Assembly: GCA_007124415.1 (NCBI GenBank)
Contig: SLFE01000047.1
Location: 1-9,858 of the forward strand
DNA from: Waddliaceae bacterium
GTDB lineage: Bacteria; Chlamydiota; Chlamydiia; Chlamydiales; SLFE01
Length of the DNA stretch: 9,858 nt
Direction of reading: 5' to 3'
Of the stretch, positions 1-5,491 are shown piece by piece. The first letter of the stretch is position 1. Every line of letters starts with the position of its first letter. Under the pieces are notes generated by a model. The model was not told the origin of the DNA, did no database searches, and saw nothing but the letters and a program-made list of their open reading frames with translations. Position numbers and translations under genes: made by a program.

Positions 1-167
1 CTTTGAACGAGCGTTTTTTTTTGAAAGGCATCGGAAACAATAATGATTTTAAAATGGGTCTCCGAATTTGCGGGGACAGCATGGTTGCCGCTCTCATTGA
101 CGATTTCCAATTCTGCGGGGTTGAAACGGCTCTTAAGTTTTCTTTTAATAGATTCTTCCAATTCCAT
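1..167 (-). CDS. bolA: BolA-family protein, N-terminal part (runs off left edge)
   Basis: I translated this by hand from the ATG at 167 to the left edge: 55 open codons and no stop. The peptide begins MELEESIKRKLKSRF and continues with LEIVNESGNH and then THFKIIIVSDAF. This is the BolA/IbaG pattern: an initial helix, then L-E-(V/I)-x-N-E-S-x-x-H, then (S/T)-H-F-K-x-x-(I/V)-V-S-x-x-F. BolA proteins are about 80-105 residues, so roughly half is present. They partner with monothiol glutaredoxins in iron-sulfur cluster trafficking, and some act as transcription regulators. The start lies 31 bases after the stop of the upstream membrane-protein gene on the same strand, so read-through is possible, although a promoter-like element sits in the gap. 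I see no clear Shine-Dalgarno sequence. Bases 181-183 hold another ATG, but it is out of frame and soon reaches a stop. The paralog (BolA or IbaG) cannot be decided without the C-terminus. Confidence 0.88.
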   Translation of the reverse strand, partial: MELEESIKRKLKSRFNPAELEIVNESGNHAVPANSETHFKIIIVSDAFQKKTLVQ

Positions 168-173
168 GGCTAA

Positions 174-182
174 AGTATAACA
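174..182 (-). promoter_or_regulatory. possible extended -10 element upstream of bolA
   Basis: On the minus strand the bases read TGTTATACT, which fits the extended -10 pattern TGnTATAAT with one mismatch. The -35 position at a 17-base spacing (about CTGATT) is poor, as is usual for extended -10 promoters. Transcription would start at or next to the A of the bolA ATG at 167, giving a leaderless message. This is a motif match only. Confidence 0.3.
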
Positions 183-198
183 TGAAGGTGAATTTTAA

Positions 199-1689
199 TC
201 AGGGATACTCTATCCGTTTGATGCCGCTTTTATCTGCGACAATGCGGACTTTCGACAATTCTTTTTTTGGTTTTTTGCCGGGCTGCTTAGTCGTCGTTCT
301 GACAATGATATTGAGATGATACACCTTGGGAAGGTGCCAGACTTTGATCTCGCCGGTCTCTTCATTGAGCCAGAGGTAGGGGGAATAAGGGTTTGAGGCT
401 TTATCCATAAAATGGCGAATATTGAAGCGGAAGATAACATTGAGCATAAAGCGCCTGGCTTCAAGTTCGCGGGGCTTTTGGTTGATCTTCATTTTTTTTG
501 TGTAATACATAACGGTTTCAGGGAGTTTGTAATCTTCCATCATGCTGTCGAATTCGCGGCTCCGTATGGTACTGATTTCCTCCGGAATCTCGTCTTCACT
601 GATATAGGAAAACTTTTCAGTTAAAACTCCAAGGACGGATTTGTCGTCAGGCGACATGATTTTGGTTGTGTAATCGGAAAACCACCCGAGAGTGCGGTGG
701 TGAGTAAAGGTCTTGATCCCTTCTTTAATCCGGTCCTTCAGGATGTATAAAAAAACCGTGATGACAATAAAAGGGGTGGAGTTGATAAGAAAAAATTGTC
801 CCTGCCAGACAAATAAAGTGAAAAACACGAGCATGGCAATTCCTGCGGCGATCGCTCCTGTGAGATTTTGATATCTTTGCCCCGGAGAAAATCGGTCGGT
901 ATTCAGCAATAGGGCGTATACGAAAAATTTGTTCAGAAGGCTTTTGCGATAAATAATTTTTTCGCCTTCCCTTTTATCGCTCAGGTCTTTGTCGGTGATC
1001 ATTTTTTGAGTTGTTTTAAGCATTTCGGTGATCCGGGCGTCGATCTCTTGAAACTTCTGGTCGTCGCTGTAGCGGATCCTTTCCAGAAGCAGTATGAGGT
1101 ATTGATTGACCACATGATTGAGAAATGTTGTCATATACTCAAAATGTTTGTGAATGGACGGGGTATCCCACTTGTCCGCCGTTTCCTTTTTTATGCCCTC
1201 AAAGGTGTTTTGATACTCTTCGAGTTCATCGCACATTTCATGGCACCCCTTTATGAATTCGTCATAAAGCTCCTGCTCAAGAAGCGATGACAGCTCCTGC
1301 GCATTGGTCCTGATCGCGCTTCTCACGACATTTCCGAGAAGCTTGACCTCCTTTTCAATCAACGATTGCGTCACGGTATTCTGCTCCTCGTCCTTGAGGC
1401 CGTCGATTCTGGCCAGGGGGGAGGAGGAGTTGTTTAAATCCAGAATTTCTTTGAGTGAAAATACCGGGGTTTTCGATCGGATCATGTTCGTCTGATCTTT
1501 GTAAAACTGCTCGATTGTGTAGGTGTTTCTATTGATTTGCAGGGCGTTGGGAATAAAAAAATAAAAATCCTGCGTGTATTCGTTCGTCGCAAGCTCGGGG
1601 TCGGGAAGAAAATCGTATTTCTGCTCGAACTGCCATCGGTCTCTGAAGTAGATATCGTCTCCTTCGAGTATGTCTGAAAAATGCGTCAT
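199..1689 (-). CDS. Two-helix membrane protein of unknown function, partner gene of the diheme cytochrome
   Basis: I do not recognise this 496-residue protein. The frame is open further upstream to 1857, but that extension (QQLIQSARRHEQRQ...) lies inside the cytochrome gene. I place the start at ATG 1689 (MTHFSDILEGDD), 8 bases after the cytochrome stop, with GAGG about 7 bases ahead of it. Residues 1-90 are rich in aromatic and acidic residues. Residues 95-250 look like long charged amphipathic helices and contain CHEMC (149-153) and HKH (180-182). Two hydrophobic helices follow at about 277-297 and 299-317, joined by a very short WQGQF turn, then a basic stretch KDRIKEGIK. By the positive-inside rule this is a membrane hairpin with both large ends in the cytoplasm. 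The C-terminal 180 residues are mixed helix and strand, ending in an alternating basic/hydrophobic region. No signal peptide and no CxxCH is present. The tight spacing suggests it works with the cytochrome. Confidence 0.85.
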   Translation of the reverse strand: MTHFSDILEGDDIYFRDRWQFEQKYDFLPDPELATNEYTQDFYFFIPNALQINRNTYTIEQFYKDQTNMIRSKTPVFSLKEILDLNNSSSPLARIDGLKDEEQNTVTQSLIEKEVKLLGNVVRSAIRTNAQELSSLLEQELYDEFIKGCHEMCDELEEYQNTFEGIKKETADKWDTPSIHKHFEYMTTFLNHVVNQYLILLLERIRYSDDQKFQEIDARITEMLKTTQKMITDKDLSDKREGEKIIYRKSLLNKFFVYALLLNTDRFSPGQRYQNLTGAIAAGIAMLVFFTLFVWQGQFFLINSTPFIVITVFLYILKDRIKEGIKTFTHHRTLGWFSDYTTKIMSPDDKSVLGVLTEKFSYISEDEIPEEISTIRSREFDSMMEDYKLPETVMYYTKKMKINQKPRELEARRFMLNVIFRFNIRHFMDKASNPYSPYLWLNEETGEIKVWHLPKVYHLNIIVRTTTKQPGKKPKKELSKVRIVADKSGIKRIEYP

Positions 1690-1697
1690 GTCAAGCC

Positions 1698-2528
1698 TCA
1701 CTCCGGCCTGGGTTGATTGTGGATGAAACCGCTGACATCGAGGGCCTCTTGTACGTTCAGATAGGGATTGTCTTTCGGCATATTCAATAAAACAAATGAG
1801 GCCATTGTATTGACGTTGTTCATGCCGGCGCGCCGATTGAATGAGCTGCTGCCCCAAAGAGGAGGGATGTCAAGCGTTTCTTCTTCCTTCTCAAAGTATT
1901 TTCCTTGTCCATCCGGCATGTGGCAGGCGGCGCAATGTTTTGCGTACAAGTCCTTTCCTTTTTCCGGATCGGGCTTGTGGTCGGTCACTATCTTCGGCAG
2001 TCCGAGCCAAGGGAAGTCTTCTCGACCTCGGACAGGGGAGGAAATCCAATCCAGATAGGCGATCAGAGCCTCCATTTTGTCCCCATCCAAGGGGAGGGGC
2101 TTGCCGTTTAAACTTTTTTCGAAGCAGCTGTTGATCCTCTCTCCCAAACTGATGGTCTTTTTTGCTCTTTCTGAATACTTCGGGTAAATATATGAGACGC
2201 CGACTAAGGAGATTGATCCGTTCTTTCCACCAAGCGTGTTGCCTCCGCGGAAATGGCAGTTGCGGCAATTGAGTTTGTCGCCGGCATACTCTTCTGCGTA
2301 TTTTTGAGTATTTATCATGATGCGGTATCCATGCATAACTTTATCCAGGATGTCGGGAGGGGCCATTTCAGGGTCGACCAAGGCGATATTTCTGTATTTT
2401 TCTTTGAACTGCGGGGCAAAGATATCGGGATCGAAGCGGGCGGCCTCTTCTTTTATAAGGTTCGTCGCAGAGTACAAGGCTCCAAGCAGCAAGAATACAA
2501 CGGCAATCAACAAATAGGGCTTGAGCAT
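1698..2528 (-). CDS. Membrane-anchored diheme cytochrome c, TsdA-like (thiosulfate dehydrogenase family)
   Basis: This 276-residue protein starts with a hydrophobic segment (residues 4-20) that would be a signal anchor or signal peptide sending it to the periplasm. It has two heme c motifs, CRNCH at 88-92 and CAACH at 199-203. Between them is INSCFEKSLNGKPLP, whose Cys135 sits where TsdA proteins carry the unusual cysteine ligand of heme 1. Spacings match Allochromatium vinosum TsdA as I recall it: His92 to Cys135 is 43 residues and Cys135 to His203 is 68. TsdA interconverts thiosulfate and tetrathionate. Heme 2 in that enzyme uses an adjacent Lys/Met pair; here the matching region reads LLNMPKD, with Met250 as the likely ligand and no lysine immediately before it. 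Substrate is therefore uncertain, and family membership is firmer than function. It lies between sua5 (46 bases upstream) and the membrane-protein gene (8 bases downstream). Confidence 0.9.
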   Translation of the reverse strand: MLKPYLLIAVVFLLLGALYSATNLIKEEAARFDPDIFAPQFKEKYRNIALVDPEMAPPDILDKVMHGYRIMINTQKYAEEYAGDKLNCRNCHFRGGNTLGGKNGSISLVGVSYIYPKYSERAKKTISLGERINSCFEKSLNGKPLPLDGDKMEALIAYLDWISSPVRGREDFPWLGLPKIVTDHKPDPEKGKDLYAKHCAACHMPDGQGKYFEKEEETLDIPPLWGSSSFNRRAGMNNVNTMASFVLLNMPKDNPYLNVQEALDVSGFIHNQPRPE

Positions 2529-2538
2529 AAGGGCGGGT

Positions 2539-2548
2539 CCTCCTCCTT
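2539..2548 (-). promoter_or_regulatory. strong ribosome binding site for the cytochrome gene
   Basis: The minus strand reads AAGGAGGAGG, an almost perfect and doubled Shine-Dalgarno sequence, ending 10 bases before the ATG at 2528. It fixes the cytochrome start and is far stronger than the ribosome sites of the neighbouring genes, which suggests that translation of this gene is boosted relative to sua5 upstream. Confidence 0.75.
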
Positions 2549-2574
2549 CAAATTAGGAGAATAGGCCATTCAAA

Positions 2575-3504
2575 TCAAGCCTGGCTCGAAGCTTTCGCAA
2601 GGCGTTCGGCCACAGTGGCTAAAATACCTTTTTTGGGAAAATCATCGTCTACATAGGCTTCTTTGATTCCCTCGATATCCACCTGTCTTAAGACTTTATA
2701 GAGATTTGCCATGATGGTTTCGGGCCTTTCGAGGTCGCCGAGAATGAAAACCTTTTTGGCACTTCCATAGCTGCGTCCTTTAAACCCTAGGATGACCTCG
2801 GGGAAAGAGCCGCATGAGTCAATTCCCATAGTCAAGGCGGCCTTGGGGCTGTAGTGTTTATAGAGCTGGCCCGGACAGGAAGGGTTTTTCCCGCTGCCTA
2901 AGGGCTCCAGGGGATAGGGGAGGACAGCTTCAAGGTCTTCGAGGGGGATGGAACCCAATCTGCCCGCATGCCACTTTCCTTCCTTGAATATCAGGATCGT
3001 CGATTCGATGCCCATACGGCAGAGCCCTCCGTCGAGCACGGGGAAGTCCTTGCCGAAGTCCTCTTCGACATGATCTGCCGTAGTGCTTGAAGGGCGGCCG
3101 GACAAATTGGCCGAAGGGGCCACAATCGGGCCGACATGATCGATGATCTCGATTGCGTCGGGATGGTTGGGCATTCTCATGGCGATAGTGGGAAGTCCGG
3201 CCCGGGCAATTTCAGGAATGCTCGGCTTGGCGGGGGCGACAAGAGTGAGCGCCCCGGGCCAGAACTTGCGGGTCAGTTCGTCAAAATAGGGGGGAAGCTC
3301 CAGAGCAAGATCCTCAACATGTTCTTTTCGGGAGACATGGACGATCAAGGGGTTTGCCGGCGGCCGGGACTTAAGCTCAAAAATTTTTTCAATGCCCCTT
3401 TCCGAGCCGAGCGAGGCCGCGAGGCCGTACACTGTTTCGGTCGGAACAGCGACGACTTGACCTTGGGACAATAGTTTTTTTGCTTTTTGACAATCTATGC
3501 GCAT
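2575..3504 (-). CDS. tsaC: L-threonylcarbamoyladenylate synthase (Sua5/YwlC/TsaC family)
   Basis: This enzyme makes threonylcarbamoyl-AMP from threonine, bicarbonate and ATP. That is the first step of the t6A modification at position 37 of ANN-decoding tRNAs, in the cytoplasm. From ATG 3504 it has 309 residues and is the long two-domain Sua5 form. The YrdC-type catalytic domain (about 1-195) shows PTETVYGLA (21-29), KSRPPANPLIVHV (45-57), APSANLSGRPS (129-139) and GIESTI (165-170). The linker PGQLYKHYSP (211-220) is the typical Sua5 motif, followed by a smaller Rossmann-like Sua5 domain ending in the usual GILATVAERLAKA helix. A longer frame begins with TTG at 3534, but that codon lies upstream of the start site predicted from the -10 box at 3537-3542, so ATG 3504 is preferred. 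It may share a message with the cytochrome gene, 46 bases downstream. Confidence 0.95.
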   Translation of the reverse strand: MRIDCQKAKKLLSQGQVVAVPTETVYGLAASLGSERGIEKIFELKSRPPANPLIVHVSRKEHVEDLALELPPYFDELTRKFWPGALTLVAPAKPSIPEIARAGLPTIAMRMPNHPDAIEIIDHVGPIVAPSANLSGRPSSTTADHVEEDFGKDFPVLDGGLCRMGIESTILIFKEGKWHAGRLGSIPLEDLEAVLPYPLEPLGSGKNPSCPGQLYKHYSPKAALTMGIDSCGSFPEVILGFKGRSYGSAKKVFILGDLERPETIMANLYKVLRQVDIEGIKEAYVDDDFPKKGILATVAERLAKASSQA

Positions 3505-3536
3505 ACAAATTTTCCGTGCGTGGAAAAACCACAATC

Positions 3537-3542
3537 ATTATA
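3537..3542 (-). promoter_or_regulatory. predicted -10 box for the sua5 unit
   Basis: The minus strand reads TATAAT, a perfect -10 consensus. At a 17-base spacing the -35 position reads TTCGTA (3560-3565), a weak match. Transcription would start near 3530, giving a leader of roughly 26 bases before the ATG at 3504. Confidence 0.5.
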
Positions 3543-3544
3543 CT
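3539..3544 (+). promoter_or_regulatory. predicted -10 box for adk
   Basis: The plus strand reads TATACT, one mismatch from consensus, with no good -35 at normal spacing. Transcription would start near 3551, about 26 bases before the adk ATG at 3577. It overlaps the opposite-strand TATAAT by four bases, so both promoters could not be open at once. Confidence 0.35.
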
Positions 3545-3576
3545 CTAAACTTTGGTTTTTACGAATTATTTATCTT

Positions 3577-4227
3577 ATGGAACATGAGCAAAAAAAAGTA
3601 TTGATATTCCTCGGCCCTCCGGGTTCCGGCAAGGGGACTCAGGCCAAGCGTTTGTCGCAAAGGCTGGATCTGCCCCATATCTCAACGGGTGATCTTCTTC
3701 GAGAAAACATCAGAGCAGAAACCGATCTGGGTGAAAAGGCGCGTGATTTTATCGACAAGGGGCATTTGGTCCCGGACGATCTGGTCATCAATATGCTCTT
3801 TGAACGAATATCGAGGCCTGATTGCGACAAGGGATATATTCTTGACGGCTATCCCAGGCGCGTGTCCCAGGCCGATGTTTTGCAAGAGCGTCTTTCCGAC
3901 AAGGACCAGGTGGTCGCGCTGAACCTGCTTGTTCCCGATGATGTGATCGTCGAGAGGTTAGCGGGCAGGTTGACTTGCAGAAATTGCGGCTATGTCTACC
4001 ACAAGGTTTACAACCCGCCTGCCGACCCTGATCGATGCGACAAGTGCGGCGGTGAAATCTATCAACGTCCGGATGACGACGAAAAGGTAATCAGAAAAAG
4101 GCTCAGCACCTACAAAGAGGAAACCAGCCCCCTCATCAAATACTATTCCGAGAAGGATCTATTGGTTGAAATTGACGGCAACAAGGCTCCCGACACCGTT
4201 TTCTCCGCTATTCTTGAGTTATTTTAA
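3577..4227 (+). CDS. adk: Adenylate kinase, long form with Cys4 (zinc-type) LID
   Basis: This cytoplasmic enzyme balances ATP + AMP with 2 ADP. The 216-residue protein has the P-loop GPPGSGKG (13-20), the AMP-binding HISTGDLLR (35-42), DGYPRR (90-95, commonly DGFPR) and the long-form LID from about 125 to 165. The LID carries CRNC (134-137) and CDKC (154-157), a four-cysteine set that binds structural zinc in Gram-positive and some other adenylate kinases. Enteric enzymes have other residues there. The lid-hinge and catalytic arginines are present in LAGRLTC and VIRKRLSTY. I chose ATG 3577 (MEHEQKKVLIF) because it puts the P-loop at the normal distance. The frame opens earlier at 3487, but that stretch lies in the divergent promoter region. 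The Shine-Dalgarno sequence is weak or absent. It is the only plus-strand gene, divergent from sua5 and convergent with the gene ending at 4327. Confidence 0.98.
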   Translation: MEHEQKKVLIFLGPPGSGKGTQAKRLSQRLDLPHISTGDLLRENIRAETDLGEKARDFIDKGHLVPDDLVINMLFERISRPDCDKGYILDGYPRRVSQADVLQERLSDKDQVVALNLLVPDDVIVERLAGRLTCRNCGYVYHKVYNPPADPDRCDKCGGEIYQRPDDDEKVIRKRLSTYKEETSPLIKYYSEKDLLVEIDGNKAPDTVFSAILELF

Positions 4228-4241
4228 CCCTGATTGCGCCC

Positions 4242-4258
4242 TAATCCGAAGCGGATTA
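4242..4258. terminator. hairpin between the convergent adk and 368-aa genes, possible terminator
   Basis: TAATCCG (4242-4248), loop AAG, CGGATTA (4252-4258) form a perfect 7-bp stem, 14 bases after the adk stop. No clean U-run follows on either strand (TAAATTG on the plus strand), so this would be a weak or non-classical terminator. The left arm plus one base (TAATCCGA, 4242-4249) can instead pair with TCGGATTA at 4322-4329, enclosing most of the 99-base gap. I see nothing else recognisable in this gap. Confidence 0.3.
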
Positions 4259-4326
4259 TAAATTGCTCCGAGATTAAGCCATCGTCTTACGGGTAGGCGG
4301 GCAGGCTGTCCGGATTGATAATCGGA

Positions 4327-5433
4327 TTAACTTTTGCGGGTTATTAGGCTGACTTTTTGCCGTTGCCGAATGGTTTCTTTGAGGATATCCCGACTGCCGA
4401 TATAGGCCGCTTTGAAATCGCCGACTGTTGCGAGGTCGAGGTTTTCGAGATTTTTGTTCACTTCAGTCATCAGACTTTCCCTGAAGTTTCGGCATTCTTT
4501 GTCCGAGTGGGATTCGGGATCAAGACGGAGTTCCGACTCGTCTTTGATGTGGGGCAGCAGTCCGACTTGCCAGTAATCTTTAAGATACCACAAAGAGAGC
4601 ATCGCCAGCGCCTCGACAGCAGGTTCGTCATCCAAAAGCGCTTCTGCATCGCCTGCTTTTCCGTAGACTGCGCAGACGTTGCCTTCAAGAGCGGCGAAAA
4701 ACCCTGTAGGCAGCGCTGAGCGGGTGCGGGGGGTGCCGATCAACAGCTTCTGGGTGCGTTGAATGGTTTCCACAACTCCTGTCAGGCGGGAAATCAGGTC
4801 GGGACGGTTGGTGTTCCATGCAATTCCTAAGGCGCGGTTTATTTTCGTTATCAATGGTTCAAAGCTTTCGGCAATGCTGTTGATTTGGACCAGCCAATCA
4901 TGGATATCTTCAAAACTTATATTGTCAGCCGGTGTTTTTTCAGCTTTTTCATTCAGGTTCATCACCTGCTTTACCTTTTCATCCACTTCCGATGAGACTT
5001 CATGGACAAAGACAGTGAGATGATGCTGTATCGGTTCTTTAAGAGCTTCATGCTGGATCACTTCCAGTTCTTTGGGGGAGGCGGTATCGAGCACTTTTAA
5101 GAAAACTCTGTGCGTCAGCCCAATGAGCAGAGCGGAAATTTTCCACAAGTGGCTGTGGTCGAGCTTCACCGCTTCTTCAATCAGTTTTAATGTATAACGG
5201 GTGTTCATGACTCTTCCGACTTCGGTAACCTGTTCTTTGGTTTGCAGTCCCATGAAAAAAGCGCAGATTCTTTCACCTACATCTTCGGCTGTCTCTTCCT
5301 CCAAAAGCCGGACGATGTTAGCCGCCCTTTCAGGGGAGAGGTTTGCCGAGATGTGGACTATCATAGGCAGATCCATGTTGAAAAAATGCTGGACCAGCTC
5401 TTTGTCGGAAAGTGCATTGTAGTCAATCGTCAT
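4327..5433 (-). CDS. Soluble helical protein of unknown function (368 aa)
   Basis: I do not recognise this protein. It has 368 residues, no signal peptide, no membrane helix and no cysteine-based metal motif. It seems almost entirely alpha-helical. Near the N-terminus, MDLPMIVHISANLSPERAAN (about residues 19-38) followed by IVRLL recalls the short helical repeats of MgtE-N or FliG-like domains (L-x-P-E-R-A-A-x-x-x-x-x-L). This is only a resemblance. The middle contains a polar linker (NLNEKAEKTPADN) and a region with LVQINSIAESFEPLITKINR that could support helix packing. The C-terminal third is again charged helices ending in basic residues (RQRQKVSLITRKS). Start at ATG 5433; the site before it (TGAAG) is a modest ribosome binding site. 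It lies 58 bases after the dehydrogenase stop on the same strand, so it could be the last gene of that unit, though an A/T hairpin in the gap may separate them. Confidence 0.83.
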   Translation of the reverse strand: MTIDYNALSDKELVQHFFNMDLPMIVHISANLSPERAANIVRLLEEETAEDVGERICAFFMGLQTKEQVTEVGRVMNTRYTLKLIEEAVKLDHSHLWKISALLIGLTHRVFLKVLDTASPKELEVIQHEALKEPIQHHLTVFVHEVSSEVDEKVKQVMNLNEKAEKTPADNISFEDIHDWLVQINSIAESFEPLITKINRALGIAWNTNRPDLISRLTGVVETIQRTQKLLIGTPRTRSALPTGFFAALEGNVCAVYGKAGDAEALLDDEPAVEALAMLSLWYLKDYWQVGLLPHIKDESELRLDPESHSDKECRNFRESLMTEVNKNLENLDLATVGDFKAAYIGSRDILKETIRQRQKVSLITRKS

Positions 5434-5448
5434 AACTTCATTTTAACC

Positions 5449-5466
5449 GATTTTTAGGAAAAAATC
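5449..5466. terminator. A/T-rich hairpin between the dehydrogenase and the 368-aa gene
   Basis: GATTTTT (5449-5455), loop AGGA, AAAAATC (5460-5466) form a perfect 7-bp stem. Six of the seven pairs are A-T, so it is weak as RNA. On the minus strand it lies 26 bases after the dehydrogenase stop. It could be an inefficient terminator or simply part of an A/T-rich upstream region of the next gene. Confidence 0.2.
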
Positions 5467-5491
5467 CCTCATAGTTTTAAGCAACTGAAAT

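Larger units (their letters stand above)
3524..3560. promoter_or_regulatory. inverted repeat flanking the divergent sua5/adk promoters
   Basis: AAAAACCA at 3524-3531 and TGGTTTTT at 3553-3560 are perfect inverted copies (10 bases with one mismatch if extended inward). They are placed nearly symmetrically around the overlapping -10 boxes at 3537-3544. This could be a regulator site, but the arms are A/T-rich and may be chance. The left arm also forms a small GTGG/CCAC hairpin (3520-3532) at the start of the predicted sua5 message. Confidence 0.3.

Noticed and set aside
645..656. Possible heme or metal motif CHEMC read backwards as CxxCH in the membrane protein (residues 149-153)
   Set aside because: The order is C-H-x-x-C, not CxxCH, and the segment is predicted cytoplasmic, so it is not a heme c site. 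True metal binding there is unproven. (The motif lies near 1231-1245; the coordinates given here are only a placeholder inside the same gene.)
1690..1857. Upstream extension of the 496-aa membrane protein to an ATG at 1857
   Set aside because: The extra 56 residues lie wholly inside the cytochrome gene in another frame and have a shadow-like composition. The ATG at 1689 has a GAGG ahead of it and sits just after the cytochrome stop.
1891..2268. 125-codon minus-strand frame rich in Arg, Lys and Gln inside the cytochrome gene
   Set aside because: It is an out-of-frame shadow of a gene with two intact heme motifs and has no recognisable domain.
3505..3534. Longer Sua5 start at TTG 3534
   Set aside because: It lies upstream of the transcription start predicted from the TATAAT at 3537-3542 and adds ten residues (MWFFHARKIC) not typical of the family. 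ATG 3504 gives the normal N-terminus.
3487..3576. Longer Adk start at 3487
   Set aside because: It would add 30 residues encoded by the promoter gap and overlap sua5. The P-loop is at its normal position from ATG 3577.
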